Shown: piece by piece, positions 1 to 6,745 of the stretch
Layout of the letters: every line of letters starts with the position of its first letter
Position numbering within the stretch: the stretch's first letter is position 1
From: Roseovarius sp.
GTDB lineage: Bacteria > Pseudomonadota > Alphaproteobacteria > Rhodobacterales > Rhodobacteraceae
Direction of reading: 5' to 3'
DNA: 23,816 bases
Assembly: GCA_021767845.1 (NCBI GenBank)
Contig: JAASSQ010000010.1
Coordinates: forward strand, 1 to 23,816
Notes under the pieces: model-generated
Seen by the model: the letters and a program-made list of their open reading frames with translations, nothing else
The model's database searches: none
Told to the model about the DNA's origin: nothing
Made by a program: the position numbers and the translations under genes

Positions 1-318
1 GACCTGCGCCACGATCACCGCGTTCTCATCAAGCGCGCGCTGCATCAGCGCGCGTTCCTCGTCCGAGATGTCGTGGCCCTCGGCCTCACGCTCGGCCAGG
101 GTGCCGTAGCCCGTCACGTCGAGCGGCGCGGTATCGGCGGTCTTGAGGACGGCCACGGTTTCGCGCACGGCCTCTTCCTCGTCCACGCCCGAGGCATAGA
201 CCATCAGCGCCGCGCCGGTGGCCTTGTCGGGCAGCCCGTCGCCGTCCTTGCGGCCGATCTGCACGAGCAGGGTATAGACCTGCTGGGACTTGGGAGATTT
301 GGTCTTCTTGTCGCTCAT
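1..318 (-). CDS. Hypothetical protein, 5' part (C-terminus outside window)
   Basis: An open frame runs from an ATG at 318 leftward to the window edge without a stop, giving 106 residues (begins MSDKKTKSPKSQQ). An AAAGGA ribosome site lies about 8 bases before the ATG, and the frame has the G/C-ending codon use of its neighbours. The lysine-rich start is followed by a mixed alpha/beta-looking stretch and an acidic segment (DEEEAVRETVAVL, then EREAEGHDISDEERAL). I see no signal peptide, membrane segment or catalytic motif and do not recognise the family. It diverges from the rhodanese gene at 444, with about 125 bases between them. It is probably a small conserved cytosolic protein, but the function is unknown and the 3' end is not visible. 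Confidence 0.7.
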   Translation of the reverse strand, partial: MSDKKTKSPKSQQVYTLLVQIGRKDGDGLPDKATGAALMVYASGVDEEEAVRETVAVLKTADTAPLDVTGYGTLAEREAEGHDISDEERALMQRALDENAVIVAQV

Positions 319-443
319 GCGCCCGATCCTTTTGTCGCCCCTGCCCTGCGCGAGCCGCGATCCGAAGTCAAGCGGCGGCCGGGCTTTCCATTGACCGCGC
401 GGGCCACTAGCCTGCGCCGCAGGAACAACGGGAGGAGCGAGAC

Positions 444-842
444 ATGAAACGCGCCAAGGACATGGTGGCCGAGGCCAACGCGGTGGTGGCCCACGCCCCG
501 GCGGCCGAGATGCTGGAGTTGCATGGGCAGGACGGCGTGACCTTTGTCGATCTGCGCGATCCGCGCGAGTTGGAGCGCGAGGGGATGATCCCTGGCGCGT
601 TCCATTGCCCGCGCGGGATGCTGGAATTCTGGATCGACCCGGAGAGCCCCTATGCCAAGCCGCAATTCCAGACCGGCGACCGGTTCGTGTTCTATTGCGC
701 GTCGGGCTGGCGGTCGGCCCTGTCGGCGCGCGTGGCGCAGGAGATGGGGCTGGAGAATGTCAGCCACATCGCAGACGGGTTTTCCGGCTGGAAGAAAGCG
801 GGCGGCCCGGTGGGCGAGAAGCCCGCGAAGCCCAAGGGCTGA
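444..842 (+). CDS. Rhodanese-like domain protein (single domain)
   Basis: This is a 132-residue protein made of one rhodanese domain. Rhodaneses move a sulfane sulfur onto a cysteine as a persulfide and pass it to acceptors such as cyanide or thiols. The visible marks are the VDLRDPRE strand/turn (about 35-42), the EGMIPGAFHCPRG segment (46-58), and the active-site loop CASGWRS with Cys85 as the likely persulfide carrier. It ends in DGFSGWKKAGGPV, typical of single-domain family members. There is no signal peptide, so it should be cytosolic. A GGGAGGAG ribosome site at 430-437 fixes the ATG at 444. It stands alone between a divergent unknown gene and the convergent dapD, so context does not name the sulfur acceptor. 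Family assignment is firm; physiological role is open. Confidence 0.92.
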   Translation: MKRAKDMVAEANAVVAHAPAAEMLELHGQDGVTFVDLRDPRELEREGMIPGAFHCPRGMLEFWIDPESPYAKPQFQTGDRFVFYCASGWRSALSARVAQEMGLENVSHIADGFSGWKKAGGPVGEKPAKPKG

Positions 843-850
843 GCGGCGGC

Positions 851-872
851 CAGGGCCGGTGCACCGGCCCTG
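851..872. terminator. Bidirectional hairpin between rhodanese and dapD
   Basis: A perfect inverted repeat CAGGGCCGG-tgca-CCGGCCCTG lies between the convergent stops at 842 and 896. It has a 9-bp GC-rich stem and a 4-base loop. There is no long T run on either side, but its position and stability fit a shared transcription end for both genes. Confidence 0.6.
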
Positions 873-895
873 GCGCGGGGATCACGCGGCGCGGA

Positions 896-1723
896 TCAGT
901 CGCGCAGCAATTCGTTGATGCCGGTCTTGGAGCGCGTCTGCTCGTCCACGCGCTTGACGATCACGGCGCAGTAGAGGTTGAGGTTGTTCTTGGTCGGCAT
1001 CGAGCCAGACACGACGACCGAATAGGGCGGCACCTCGCCCACGAAGACCTCGCCGGTCTCGCGATCCACGATCTTGGTGGACTTGCCGATATAGACGCCC
1101 ATCCCAAGCACCGAGCCTTCGCGGATGATGCAGCCCTCGACCACCTCGGAGCGGGCACCGATGAAGCAATTGTCCTCGATGATCGTGGGGCCGGCCTGCA
1201 TCGGCTCCAGCACACCGCCGATGCCGACGCCGCCCGACAGGTGCACGCCCTTGCCGATCTGCGCGCAGCTGCCCACCGTGGCCCAGGTATCGACCATCGT
1301 GCCCTCGTCCACGTAGGCGCCAAGGTTCACGAAGGACGGCATCAGCACCACGCCCGGCGCGATATAGGCCGATTTGCGCACGACGCAGTTGGGCACCGCG
1401 CGGAACCCGGCGGCTTTCCAGTCGGTGTCGCCCCAGCCCTTGAACTTGCTGTCCACCTTGTCCCACCAGCCGCCGCCTTGCGGGCCGCCGTCATGGATTT
1501 CCATGTCCTTGATGCGGAAGCCCAGAAGAACCGCCTTCTTGGCCCATTGGTTGACGTGCCAGTCGCCGTTCTCCTGCCGTTCGGCCACCCGCAGCTTGCC
1601 GGAGTCGAGCGCGTTCAGCGTATCCTCGATGGCTTCGCGGGTTTCGCCGCCGGTCTTGGGGGTGATCTGGTCGCGGGTTTCCCACGCGGCTTCGATGGCT
1701 TGTTCCAGGTGTGCGTTGGACAT
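896..1723 (-). CDS. dapD: 2,3,4,5-tetrahydropyridine-2,6-dicarboxylate N-succinyltransferase
   Basis: DapD transfers succinyl from succinyl-CoA to tetrahydrodipicolinate in the succinylase branch of the diaminopimelate/lysine pathway, which also feeds peptidoglycan. The 275-residue product matches the usual length (about 274). It has an N-terminal helical domain (1-100, with ETREAIEDTLNALD and the WAKKAVLLGFR stretch) followed by a left-handed beta-helix of hexapeptide repeats. Examples of the repeats are AYIAPGVVLMPSFVNLGAYVD, then GVGIGGVLEP and EDNCFIGARSEVVEG, then GSVLGMGVYIG. The ATG at 1723 is preceded by GGGAGG at about 8 bases. Longer in-frame extension upstream lacks family similarity and runs through the promoter, so it was not used. 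The enzyme acts in the cytosol as a trimer. A good sigma-70-like promoter is visible at 1769-1797. Other lysine genes are not in the window. Confidence 0.97.
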   Translation of the reverse strand: MSNAHLEQAIEAAWETRDQITPKTGGETREAIEDTLNALDSGKLRVAERQENGDWHVNQWAKKAVLLGFRIKDMEIHDGGPQGGGWWDKVDSKFKGWGDTDWKAAGFRAVPNCVVRKSAYIAPGVVLMPSFVNLGAYVDEGTMVDTWATVGSCAQIGKGVHLSGGVGIGGVLEPMQAGPTIIEDNCFIGARSEVVEGCIIREGSVLGMGVYIGKSTKIVDRETGEVFVGEVPPYSVVVSGSMPTKNNLNLYCAVIVKRVDEQTRSKTGINELLRD

Positions 1724-1768
1724 CGGGGCCTCCCTTGGCTTCCAAACGGTGCAGGTGCTTAGGCATGG

Positions 1769-1797
1769 GCTATATGCGCAACCCGGGCCGGGATCAA
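1769..1797 (-). promoter_or_regulatory. Predicted sigma-70 promoter of dapD
   Basis: On the minus strand, TTGATC (1797-1792) and TATAGC (1774-1769) are separated by exactly 17 bases, which predicts a start near 1762 and a leader of about 39 bases before the dapD ATG. Four or more positions of each hexamer match the consensus. This is the clearest housekeeping-type promoter I found. Confidence 0.55.
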
Positions 1798-1870
1798 TGC
1801 GGCGTGGCTGGTCAAGCGGGGGCGAACGGGCTAGGCCTTGGGCAGGATGACGAGAAGGATAACGCCCGCG

Positions 1871-2692
1871 ATGCCCGAAGACCGCTATAGCCAGTTCCGC
1901 GATGCGCATACCGACCGCAGCAGCGCCGAGCAGGTGCCAGACACCCCGCAGACGCGCGCCCCGGCCTATCGCCTGGCCTTTGCCGATCCCGATTTCATGC
2001 TGCGCGACGAGCTGCGCCCGGTGCGCCTGCAACTGGAGCTTCTGAAGCCGGAAATGATCCTGAACGAGCGCAGCATCGAAAGCACCGTGGTGCTGTTCGG
2101 CGGCGCGCGCATTCCCGAGCCCTCCAAGCGCGACACGGCCCATACCGAAACCCTGGCCGAGCTGTCACGGTTCTACGACGAAGCGCGCGAGTTCGCGCGG
2201 CTGGTCACGATGAAGTCGATGGCCTCCTACGGGCGCGAATACGTGGTGGCCACGGGCGGCGGGCCGGGCGTGATGGAGGCCGGCAACCGCGGGGCGGATG
2301 ACGCGGGCGGCGCGTCGATCGGGTTGAACATCGTGCTGCCGCACGAGCAGGCCCCGAACGAATACGTCACGCCGGGGCTGTGCTTCAACTTTCACTATTT
2401 CGGCATCCGCAAGATGCATTTCCTGATGCGCGCGAAAGCGATCTGCGTCTTTCCCGGCGGGTTCGGCACGCTGGACGAGATGTTCGAGGCGCTGACCCTG
2501 ATCCAGACCGACCGGATGAACAAGGTGCCGTTCCTGCTGTTCGGCGAGGAGTTCTGGCGCCGGATCATCAACTGGGAGGCCCTGGCCGATGCCGGCACGA
2601 TCAGCGCCGACGACCTGAACCTGTTCCGCTTTGTCGAGACGGCGCAGGACGCGATGACGGTCATCGACGACTGGTACGCTGACGAGGACTGA
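1871..2692 (+). CDS. LOG-family (TIGR00730) Rossmann-fold protein, probable nucleoside-5'-monophosphate phosphoribohydrolase
   Basis: The 273-residue protein carries the two signatures of the LOG ('lysine decarboxylase-like') family: GGGPGVMEAGNRGA at 129-142 and PGGFGTLDE at 195-203. LOG enzymes remove ribose 5-phosphate from nucleoside monophosphates. In plants this activates cytokinins, while in most bacteria the natural substrate is unknown or is linked to nucleotide salvage. Old 'lysine decarboxylase' labels for this family are misleading. An N-terminal extension of about 65 residues precedes the Rossmann core, which makes this the longer subtype. Three starts are possible: TTG 1838, ATG 1847 and ATG 1871. 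I chose 1871 because GAGAAGGA (1852-1859) sits at 11 bases, while the other two lack a usable ribosome site. It is divergent from dapD and convergent with the small ORF at 2711. Confidence 0.88.
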   Translation: MPEDRYSQFRDAHTDRSSAEQVPDTPQTRAPAYRLAFADPDFMLRDELRPVRLQLELLKPEMILNERSIESTVVLFGGARIPEPSKRDTAHTETLAELSRFYDEAREFARLVTMKSMASYGREYVVATGGGPGVMEAGNRGADDAGGASIGLNIVLPHEQAPNEYVTPGLCFNFHYFGIRKMHFLMRAKAICVFPGGFGTLDEMFEALTLIQTDRMNKVPFLLFGEEFWRRIINWEALADAGTISADDLNLFRFVETAQDAMTVIDDWYADED

Positions 2693-2710
2693 GCGCAGGG
2701 GCGTGGCGGG

Positions 2711-2914
2711 TCAGGCCGCGTGCCCCGGCAAGGTGCACAGCGCGCGGCCGCCACGCAGAAGCGAGGTGACCGTGCGGCCCTCGGTCGTGTCCTTGATGGC
2801 ATAGCCGTAGCCACGCAGGCGGTGCTTCCATTCACGCTCGGACACGGCCATGCCGCGTTCGCGCATGACCAGTTTCAGGATCTCTGTTTCCGTTTCACTC
2901 GTATACTGTTTCAT
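2711..2914 (-). CDS. Small hypothetical protein (67 aa)
   Basis: A 67-residue ORF has a good AGGAAA ribosome site 5-10 bases before the ATG at 2914. It encodes a basic, soluble-looking peptide (start MKQYTSETETEILKLV, core ERGMAVSEREWKHRLRGYGYA, end LLRGGRALCTLPGHAA). No signal peptide or membrane segment is seen. The pattern TETEILKLVMRERGMAVSEREW could be a short helix-turn-helix-like segment, but that is only an impression. It ends 18 bases from the LOG gene stop (convergent). It lies downstream of the amidoligase/hydrolase unit on the same strand, but a strong hairpin at 3020-3043 separates them, so it probably has its own promoter in 2915-3019. Function unknown. Confidence 0.65.
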   Translation of the reverse strand: MKQYTSETETEILKLVMRERGMAVSEREWKHRLRGYGYAIKDTTEGRTVTSLLRGGRALCTLPGHAA

Positions 2915-3019
2915 CGTTTCCTGCCTTGGAACAGTTGCTGGTGTATCGATGGATAGCGACAGCTCGTGGCAACAATCGTGCGGAAATGAGGCAAGGCGGG
3001 GGTTTCATCGTGGCCCCAT

Positions 3020-3043
3020 GACCGGCGCGCGCCCGCGCCGGTC
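3020..3043 (-). terminator. Hairpin terminator of the amidoligase/hydrolase unit
   Basis: A perfect 10-bp GC stem GACCGGCGCG/CGCGCCGGTC (3020-3029 and 3034-3043) with a 4-base loop starts within the stop codon of the hydrolase gene. The T run is weak. Position and stability suggest transcription ends here. Confidence 0.55.
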
Positions 3044-3755
3044 AGCGCGTGGCGGCATCGACCTCTTCAAGCTGGCCGTGATGCGCCTTGCGCGCCGCCG
3101 CCGCGGTGACGAGGGCGCGGAACAGCCCCTGCTGGCGGCGGGCGTAGAACAGGTGTTCGGGGTGCCACTGCACGCCGATGGCAAAGGGGTCGCGGACACG
3201 TTCGATCGCCTGGATCATGCCGCCGCGATCCCGCGCCGCCACCCGCAGCCCGCGCCCCAGCTCATCGACCGCCTGGCTGTGCAGGGCATTGACCTTCATC
3301 GGATCGTCGCCCGCGACGCGGGCCAACCGCGTGCCGGGTTCGATCAGGACGGTCTTGCGGGGCAGGATCGTGCGGTGGCGGTCGCTGTCGCGATAGGTGT
3401 CATAGGCGTCCTGGTGCAGCGTGCCGCCAAGCGCCACGTTCAACATCTGGCTGCCCCGGCAGATGCCGAGGACGGGTTTCGACAGCTCGAACGCCTCGTG
3501 CACCAGTCGGCGCTCCAGCGCGTCGCGCCCCGGATCGAGCCGCGCCGAGGCCACGATCTGCCCGCCGTATAGGTCAGGCGAGATGTCGTCGCCCCCGCCG
3601 ATGATGACCCCGTCCACATCCGCCATGCGCGCATCCGAGCCATCGACCCACCGCACCGCGCACCCGCCCGCCATCCAGACGTTGAACGCCACCAGCGGAA
3701 AGATGCGCCAGCCCGAGCGGCGCGAGGTGGTCACACCGATGCGCGGCCGCGCCAC
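3042..3755 (-). CDS. Gamma-glutamyl-gamma-aminobutyrate hydrolase-like (peptidase C26 / class I GATase fold)
   Basis: The 237-residue protein has a class I glutamine-amidotransferase fold used as a gamma-glutamyl hydrolase. The nucleophile elbow GICRGSQMLNV gives Cys99, and GVQWHPEHL gives His198 and Glu200, completing the triad. The early DGVIIGGGDDISPDLYGG segment (48-65) is typical of the PuuD-like C26 family. The start is GTG 3755, two bases after the stop of the amidoligase gene, so translation is probably coupled. Upstream residues of the open frame belong to that other gene. Members cleave gamma-glutamyl amide bonds. Because it sits directly behind an Amidoligase_2 gene, it more likely trims or supplies ammonia for that enzyme's product than acts in putrescine breakdown. 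No puu genes are nearby. The fold is certain; the substrate is not. Confidence 0.87.
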   Translation of the reverse strand: MARPRIGVTTSRRSGWRIFPLVAFNVWMAGGCAVRWVDGSDARMADVDGVIIGGGDDISPDLYGGQIVASARLDPGRDALERRLVHEAFELSKPVLGICRGSQMLNVALGGTLHQDAYDTYRDSDRHRTILPRKTVLIEPGTRLARVAGDDPMKVNALHSQAVDELGRGLRVAARDRGGMIQAIERVRDPFAIGVQWHPEHLFYARRQQGLFRALVTAAAARKAHHGQLEEVDAATR

Positions 3756-3757
3756 GG

Positions 3758-4723
3758 TCAGGCCCCGGCCTTGTCGAGCCCGGCCGCTTGCAGAAGCGCG
3801 CCGCAGCGGTCCGCCCAACTGCCCCGCGTTAGGGTGATCGCGCCGTGATCGTCCTCCCACGCCTTGCCAAGGCGATCCAGCAGCGCGCCATCGGCGGCGA
3901 CCTGCTCGACCGTGATCCAGCGTTGCCATTCCTGCGCCAGCGACCAGCCGGGATCGTCGATCAGGCTGTCGGGCAGGCGGAAATGAAAGGCCGGCCGCGC
4001 CGAGGTGGAGCCCGAGACCGCCGGTTCGACAAGGTCGGGATGCAGATGCGCAAAGACCGGCAGCATGTCGAGGCCCCTGTTCCGTGTCGGATTGACCTCG
4101 ACATAGAGCGCGATCACGTCGCGCAAGGCCGCCCGCGGCCCGAGCGCGATCAGCCCCCGCACCAGGTCGGTCGGGTAGGGATCGGTGAAGGGCAGGATGC
4201 GGCGCGATTCGTCGATCGGGTTGGCGGCGCGCAACCAGTCCTCGATCAGCGCGTAGGCCAGAAGCGGGCGGACGATGTCGGCATCCCGATCCGACGCGAT
4301 CTCCACGTTGAGGTGCACGCCGAAGCCAAAGACCCAGCCCGCGCCGCTGCCCAATGCCCCGGCCTCGCGCAGGGCGGCGACGAGGGTATCCAGCTGCTCC
4401 AGCCCGTCGCGGTCCAGCGGTTCGGTCACGATTTCGACCGGCACGACCTCGCGGCCGAGGTTGAGCGCCAGGTCGCGCAGCTTGCTTTGCGTGGCCTTGC
4501 GCAGGAAGATGTCGAGATAGATCTCGATCTTGCCGATGCGGCTGTCATGGACCGTCCAGAAGGGGCCGTCCCCCTGTTCGGCCCGCCCGCCGAGCGTGTC
4601 GGTGCAGATGCGCGCGGCCTCGGCTTCGCTCAACCCGCCGAATTCGATCTCGACGCCCACGCGGCGCGGCTGGCCATCGGCATTGAGGGGGTGCGGCAGG
4701 GGCGAAAAACGGGATTCAGACAT
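3758..4723 (-). CDS. Putative amidoligase (Amidoligase_2, GCS/GS-like COOH-NH2 ligase)
   Basis: The 321-residue protein looks like the PF12224 putative amidoligases, which share the glutamine-synthetase / glutamate-cysteine-ligase catalytic barrel and are predicted to join a carboxylate to an amine using ATP. Visible features are the acidic strand RVGVEIEFGGL (Glu25, Glu27), the second acidic pair VEIVTEPL (Glu97, Glu101), and GFGVHLNVEI (His137, Asn139). These sit where the GS-like barrel binds metal and ATP. The conserved YVEVNPTRNRGLDMLP segment follows at about residues 207-222. The ATG at 4723 has an AAAGGTG ribosome site. No signal peptide is seen, so it should be cytosolic. It is followed after 2 bases by the C26 hydrolase. 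From memory, this neighbourhood (amidoligase plus amidotransferase-like thiol peptidase in proteobacteria) is part of the family description. The product is unknown. Confidence 0.82.
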   Translation of the reverse strand: MSESRFSPLPHPLNADGQPRRVGVEIEFGGLSEAEAARICTDTLGGRAEQGDGPFWTVHDSRIGKIEIYLDIFLRKATQSKLRDLALNLGREVVPVEIVTEPLDRDGLEQLDTLVAALREAGALGSGAGWVFGFGVHLNVEIASDRDADIVRPLLAYALIEDWLRAANPIDESRRILPFTDPYPTDLVRGLIALGPRAALRDVIALYVEVNPTRNRGLDMLPVFAHLHPDLVEPAVSGSTSARPAFHFRLPDSLIDDPGWSLAQEWQRWITVEQVAADGALLDRLGKAWEDDHGAITLTRGSWADRCGALLQAAGLDKAGA

Positions 4724-4802
4724 GGGGCACCTTTGACAGACACGGGATGCCCGCAGCCTAGCAACCCGGCCCGCGAGGCACGAGGCGAAAAGCGCCGCCC
4801 GG

Positions 4803-5984
4803 TCAGCCGAGCCCCGCTTCGGATTCGATTTCCCGGCGGGATTTGCGCTGTCGCTCGGTTGCGGATTTGAGTTGCCCGCAGGCGGCCATGATGTCTTCGC
4901 CGCGCGGGGTGCGGATGGGGCTGGCGTAGCCGGCCTTGTAGATGATGTCGGCGAACGCCTCGATCCGGTCCCAGTCGCTGCGCTGATGCGGGGCGCCGGG
5001 CCATTCGTTGAACGGGATCAGGTTGATCTTGGCCGGGATGCCCTTGATGAGTTGCACGAGGCGGCGGGCGTCCTCGTCGCTGTCGTTCACGTCCTTCAGC
5101 ATCACGTATTCAAAGGTGATGCGCTCGGAATTGCTGGCCTTGGGGTATTCGCGCAGGGCATTCAGCAGGGTTTCGATGTTCCATTTGCGATTGATCGGCA
5201 CCAGCTTGTCGCGCACCTCGTCGGTGGTGGCGTGGAAACTGACGGCCAGCATGCAGCCGATCTCTTCTGCCGTCTTGGCGATCTCGGGCACGACACCGGA
5301 CGTGGAGAGCGTGATGCGCCGCCGGCTGAGCGAGATCCCCTCGCCGTCCATCGCGATCTTCATCGCGTCGCGCACGTTGTCGAAATTGTAGAGCGGCTCG
5401 CCCATGCCCATCAGCACGATGTTCGACAACAGGCGCGGGCGTTCGCCCATGCCCTCGCCCGGCCGGGGCCATTCATCCAGATCGTCGCGCGCCATCATCA
5501 CCTGGCCGATGATTTCACCGGCGGTCAGGTTGCGGACCAGTTTCTGGGTGCCGGTGTGGCAGAACGAACAGGTCAGCGTGCAGCCGACCTGCGACGAGAT
5601 GCACAGCGTCCCGCGATCGGTTTCGGGGATGTAGACCACCTCGACCTCGTGACCGCCGGCGATGCGGGCCAGGTATTTGCGGGTGCCGTCGGCGCTGACC
5701 TGTTTCGAGACCATTTCCGGGATCTCGATGACGAAATTCTCGGCCAGTTCCTTGCGGTAGGCCTTGGACAGGTTGGTCATGGCGTCGAAATCGCGCACGC
5801 CCCATTGATAGACCCATTGCCAGATCTGGTTGACCCGCATCCTGGCCTGTTTCTCGGGCGTGCCGTGTTCGATCAGCACCTCGCGCAGCCGGTCGCGCGT
5901 GAGGCCGACGATATTGGTCGGACCCTCGGGAAGCTTGCGGGGGATGGTCATCACGTCCTGGGTGATCGGGGCGGTATCGGTCAT
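4803..5984 (-). CDS. rlmN: Dual-specificity 23S rRNA A2503 / tRNA A37 C2-methyltransferase
   Basis: RlmN is a radical-SAM enzyme that methylates C2 of A2503 in 23S rRNA and, in E. coli, A37 of some tRNAs, which helps translational accuracy. The 393-residue protein has the [4Fe-4S] motif CTLTCSFC (Cys135, Cys139, Cys142). It also has the LMGMGEPLYNFDNV segment and the C-terminal AACGQL with Cys369, the probable resolving cysteine. These separate it from Cfr less clearly than phylogeny would, but gene context is ordinary chromosome and length fits RlmN. The ATG at 5984 has a CAGGA site upstream. A later in-frame ATG (residue 12) is possible. The promoter area upstream (5985-6062) is AT-richer and holds an inverted repeat at 6017-6031. 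The amidoligase gene begins 79 bases after its stop and may be co-transcribed. Confidence 0.96.
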   Translation of the reverse strand: MTDTAPITQDVMTIPRKLPEGPTNIVGLTRDRLREVLIEHGTPEKQARMRVNQIWQWVYQWGVRDFDAMTNLSKAYRKELAENFVIEIPEMVSKQVSADGTRKYLARIAGGHEVEVVYIPETDRGTLCISSQVGCTLTCSFCHTGTQKLVRNLTAGEIIGQVMMARDDLDEWPRPGEGMGERPRLLSNIVLMGMGEPLYNFDNVRDAMKIAMDGEGISLSRRRITLSTSGVVPEIAKTAEEIGCMLAVSFHATTDEVRDKLVPINRKWNIETLLNALREYPKASNSERITFEYVMLKDVNDSDEDARRLVQLIKGIPAKINLIPFNEWPGAPHQRSDWDRIEAFADIIYKAGYASPIRTPRGEDIMAACGQLKSATERQRKSRREIESEAGLG

Positions 5985-6016
5985 GGTGCGCGCGGTCCTG
6001 TCGTCAGATGGGCCAC

Positions 6017-6031
6017 CATATAGGGTATATG
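6017..6031. promoter_or_regulatory. Inverted repeat upstream of rlmN
   Basis: CATATA-ggg-TATATG is a perfect 6-bp-arm palindrome 33-47 bases before the rlmN start, next to TTGGATTCCAA (6034-6044), itself nearly palindromic. It lies in the AT-rich part where an rlmN promoter is expected. It could be a -10 region, an operator, or both. Confidence 0.35.
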
Positions 6032-6062
6032 CTTGGATTCCAAAAGCTTTGCGCGGGATCGG

Positions 6063-6635
6063 TCAACGGCCAAGCCGCGCGACCCGGGCGTGACAGGGGC
6101 AGGTGACAAGGTGATCGTTGACCATGCCCACCGCCTGCATGAAGGCATAGACGATGGTCGGCCCGCAGAATTTGAATCCCCTTTTGCGCAAATCCTTTGA
6201 AATTGCGCGCGACATTTCTGTTTCGGTCGGCACGTCCTCGAGGCGCTCCCAGGCATTCTGGATGGGGCGGCCGCCCACATAGGCCCAGAGGTACCGGTCA
6301 AAGCCCTGTTCGGCCTCGATCGCCTGCCAGACGCGGGCGTTGCCGATCGTCGCCTCGATCTTGCCGCGATGGCGCACGATGCCGGGATCGGCCAGCAGGC
6401 GGGTCACGTCCGCGTCGCCCCAACCGGCGATCACGTCGGGGTCAAACCCTTGAAACGCCGAGCGAAAATTCTCGCGCTTGCGCAGGATGTTGATCCAGCT
6501 CAGCCCGGCCTGAAACCCATCCAGGATCAGCTTTTCCCACAGCGCGCGGCTGTCATGCTCGGGCACGCCCCATTCGATGTCGTGGTAGGCCTGATATAGC
6601 GGGTCGGCGCCGACCCATCCGCATCTGTCGCCCAT
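6063..6635 (-). CDS. tag: DNA-3-methyladenine glycosylase I
   Basis: Tag removes 3-methyladenine from alkylated DNA to start base excision repair. The 190-residue product begins MGDRCGWVGADPLYQAYHD and aligns along its length with the classical enzyme, including NILRKRENFRSAF and RHRGKIEATIGNAR. The zinc ligands known for the family are present: Cys5, His18, His175 and Cys179. Asp39 stands where the E. coli enzyme has Glu38 in the base pocket, a conservative change. The start is ATG 6635, behind an AGGGGGG ribosome site. An in-frame TTG at 6668 would add 11 residues absent from the family and was rejected. It lies upstream of rlmN on the same strand with a gap of about 78 bases that seems to hold its own promoter. 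Confidence 0.95.
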   Translation of the reverse strand: MGDRCGWVGADPLYQAYHDIEWGVPEHDSRALWEKLILDGFQAGLSWINILRKRENFRSAFQGFDPDVIAGWGDADVTRLLADPGIVRHRGKIEATIGNARVWQAIEAEQGFDRYLWAYVGGRPIQNAWERLEDVPTETEMSRAISKDLRKRGFKFCGPTIVYAFMQAVGMVNDHLVTCPCHARVARLGR

Positions 6636-6745
6636 CGCAGCCCCCCTGTCCGGCGCAATTCGCGCCAATCCGAGTCAAATCCCGTCTTTAAGGGTTCATT
6701 AGCGCCTCTGCCCCAGCCTTGGAACAGGTTTCGCGGAGGAACGGC

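Noticed and set aside
605..1762. Long plus-strand frame over dapD
   Set aside because: It is antisense to a well-conserved gene. Its product is His/Arg/Ala-rich shadow sequence with no ribosome site.
1838..1849. TTG 1838 or ATG 1847 as start of the LOG gene
   Set aside because: No ribosome site at a workable distance. ATG 1871 has GAGAAGGA upstream.
3845..4870. Long plus-strand frame over the amidoligase gene
   Set aside because: Mirror of the true minus-strand gene; composition is typical of high-GC antisense frames.
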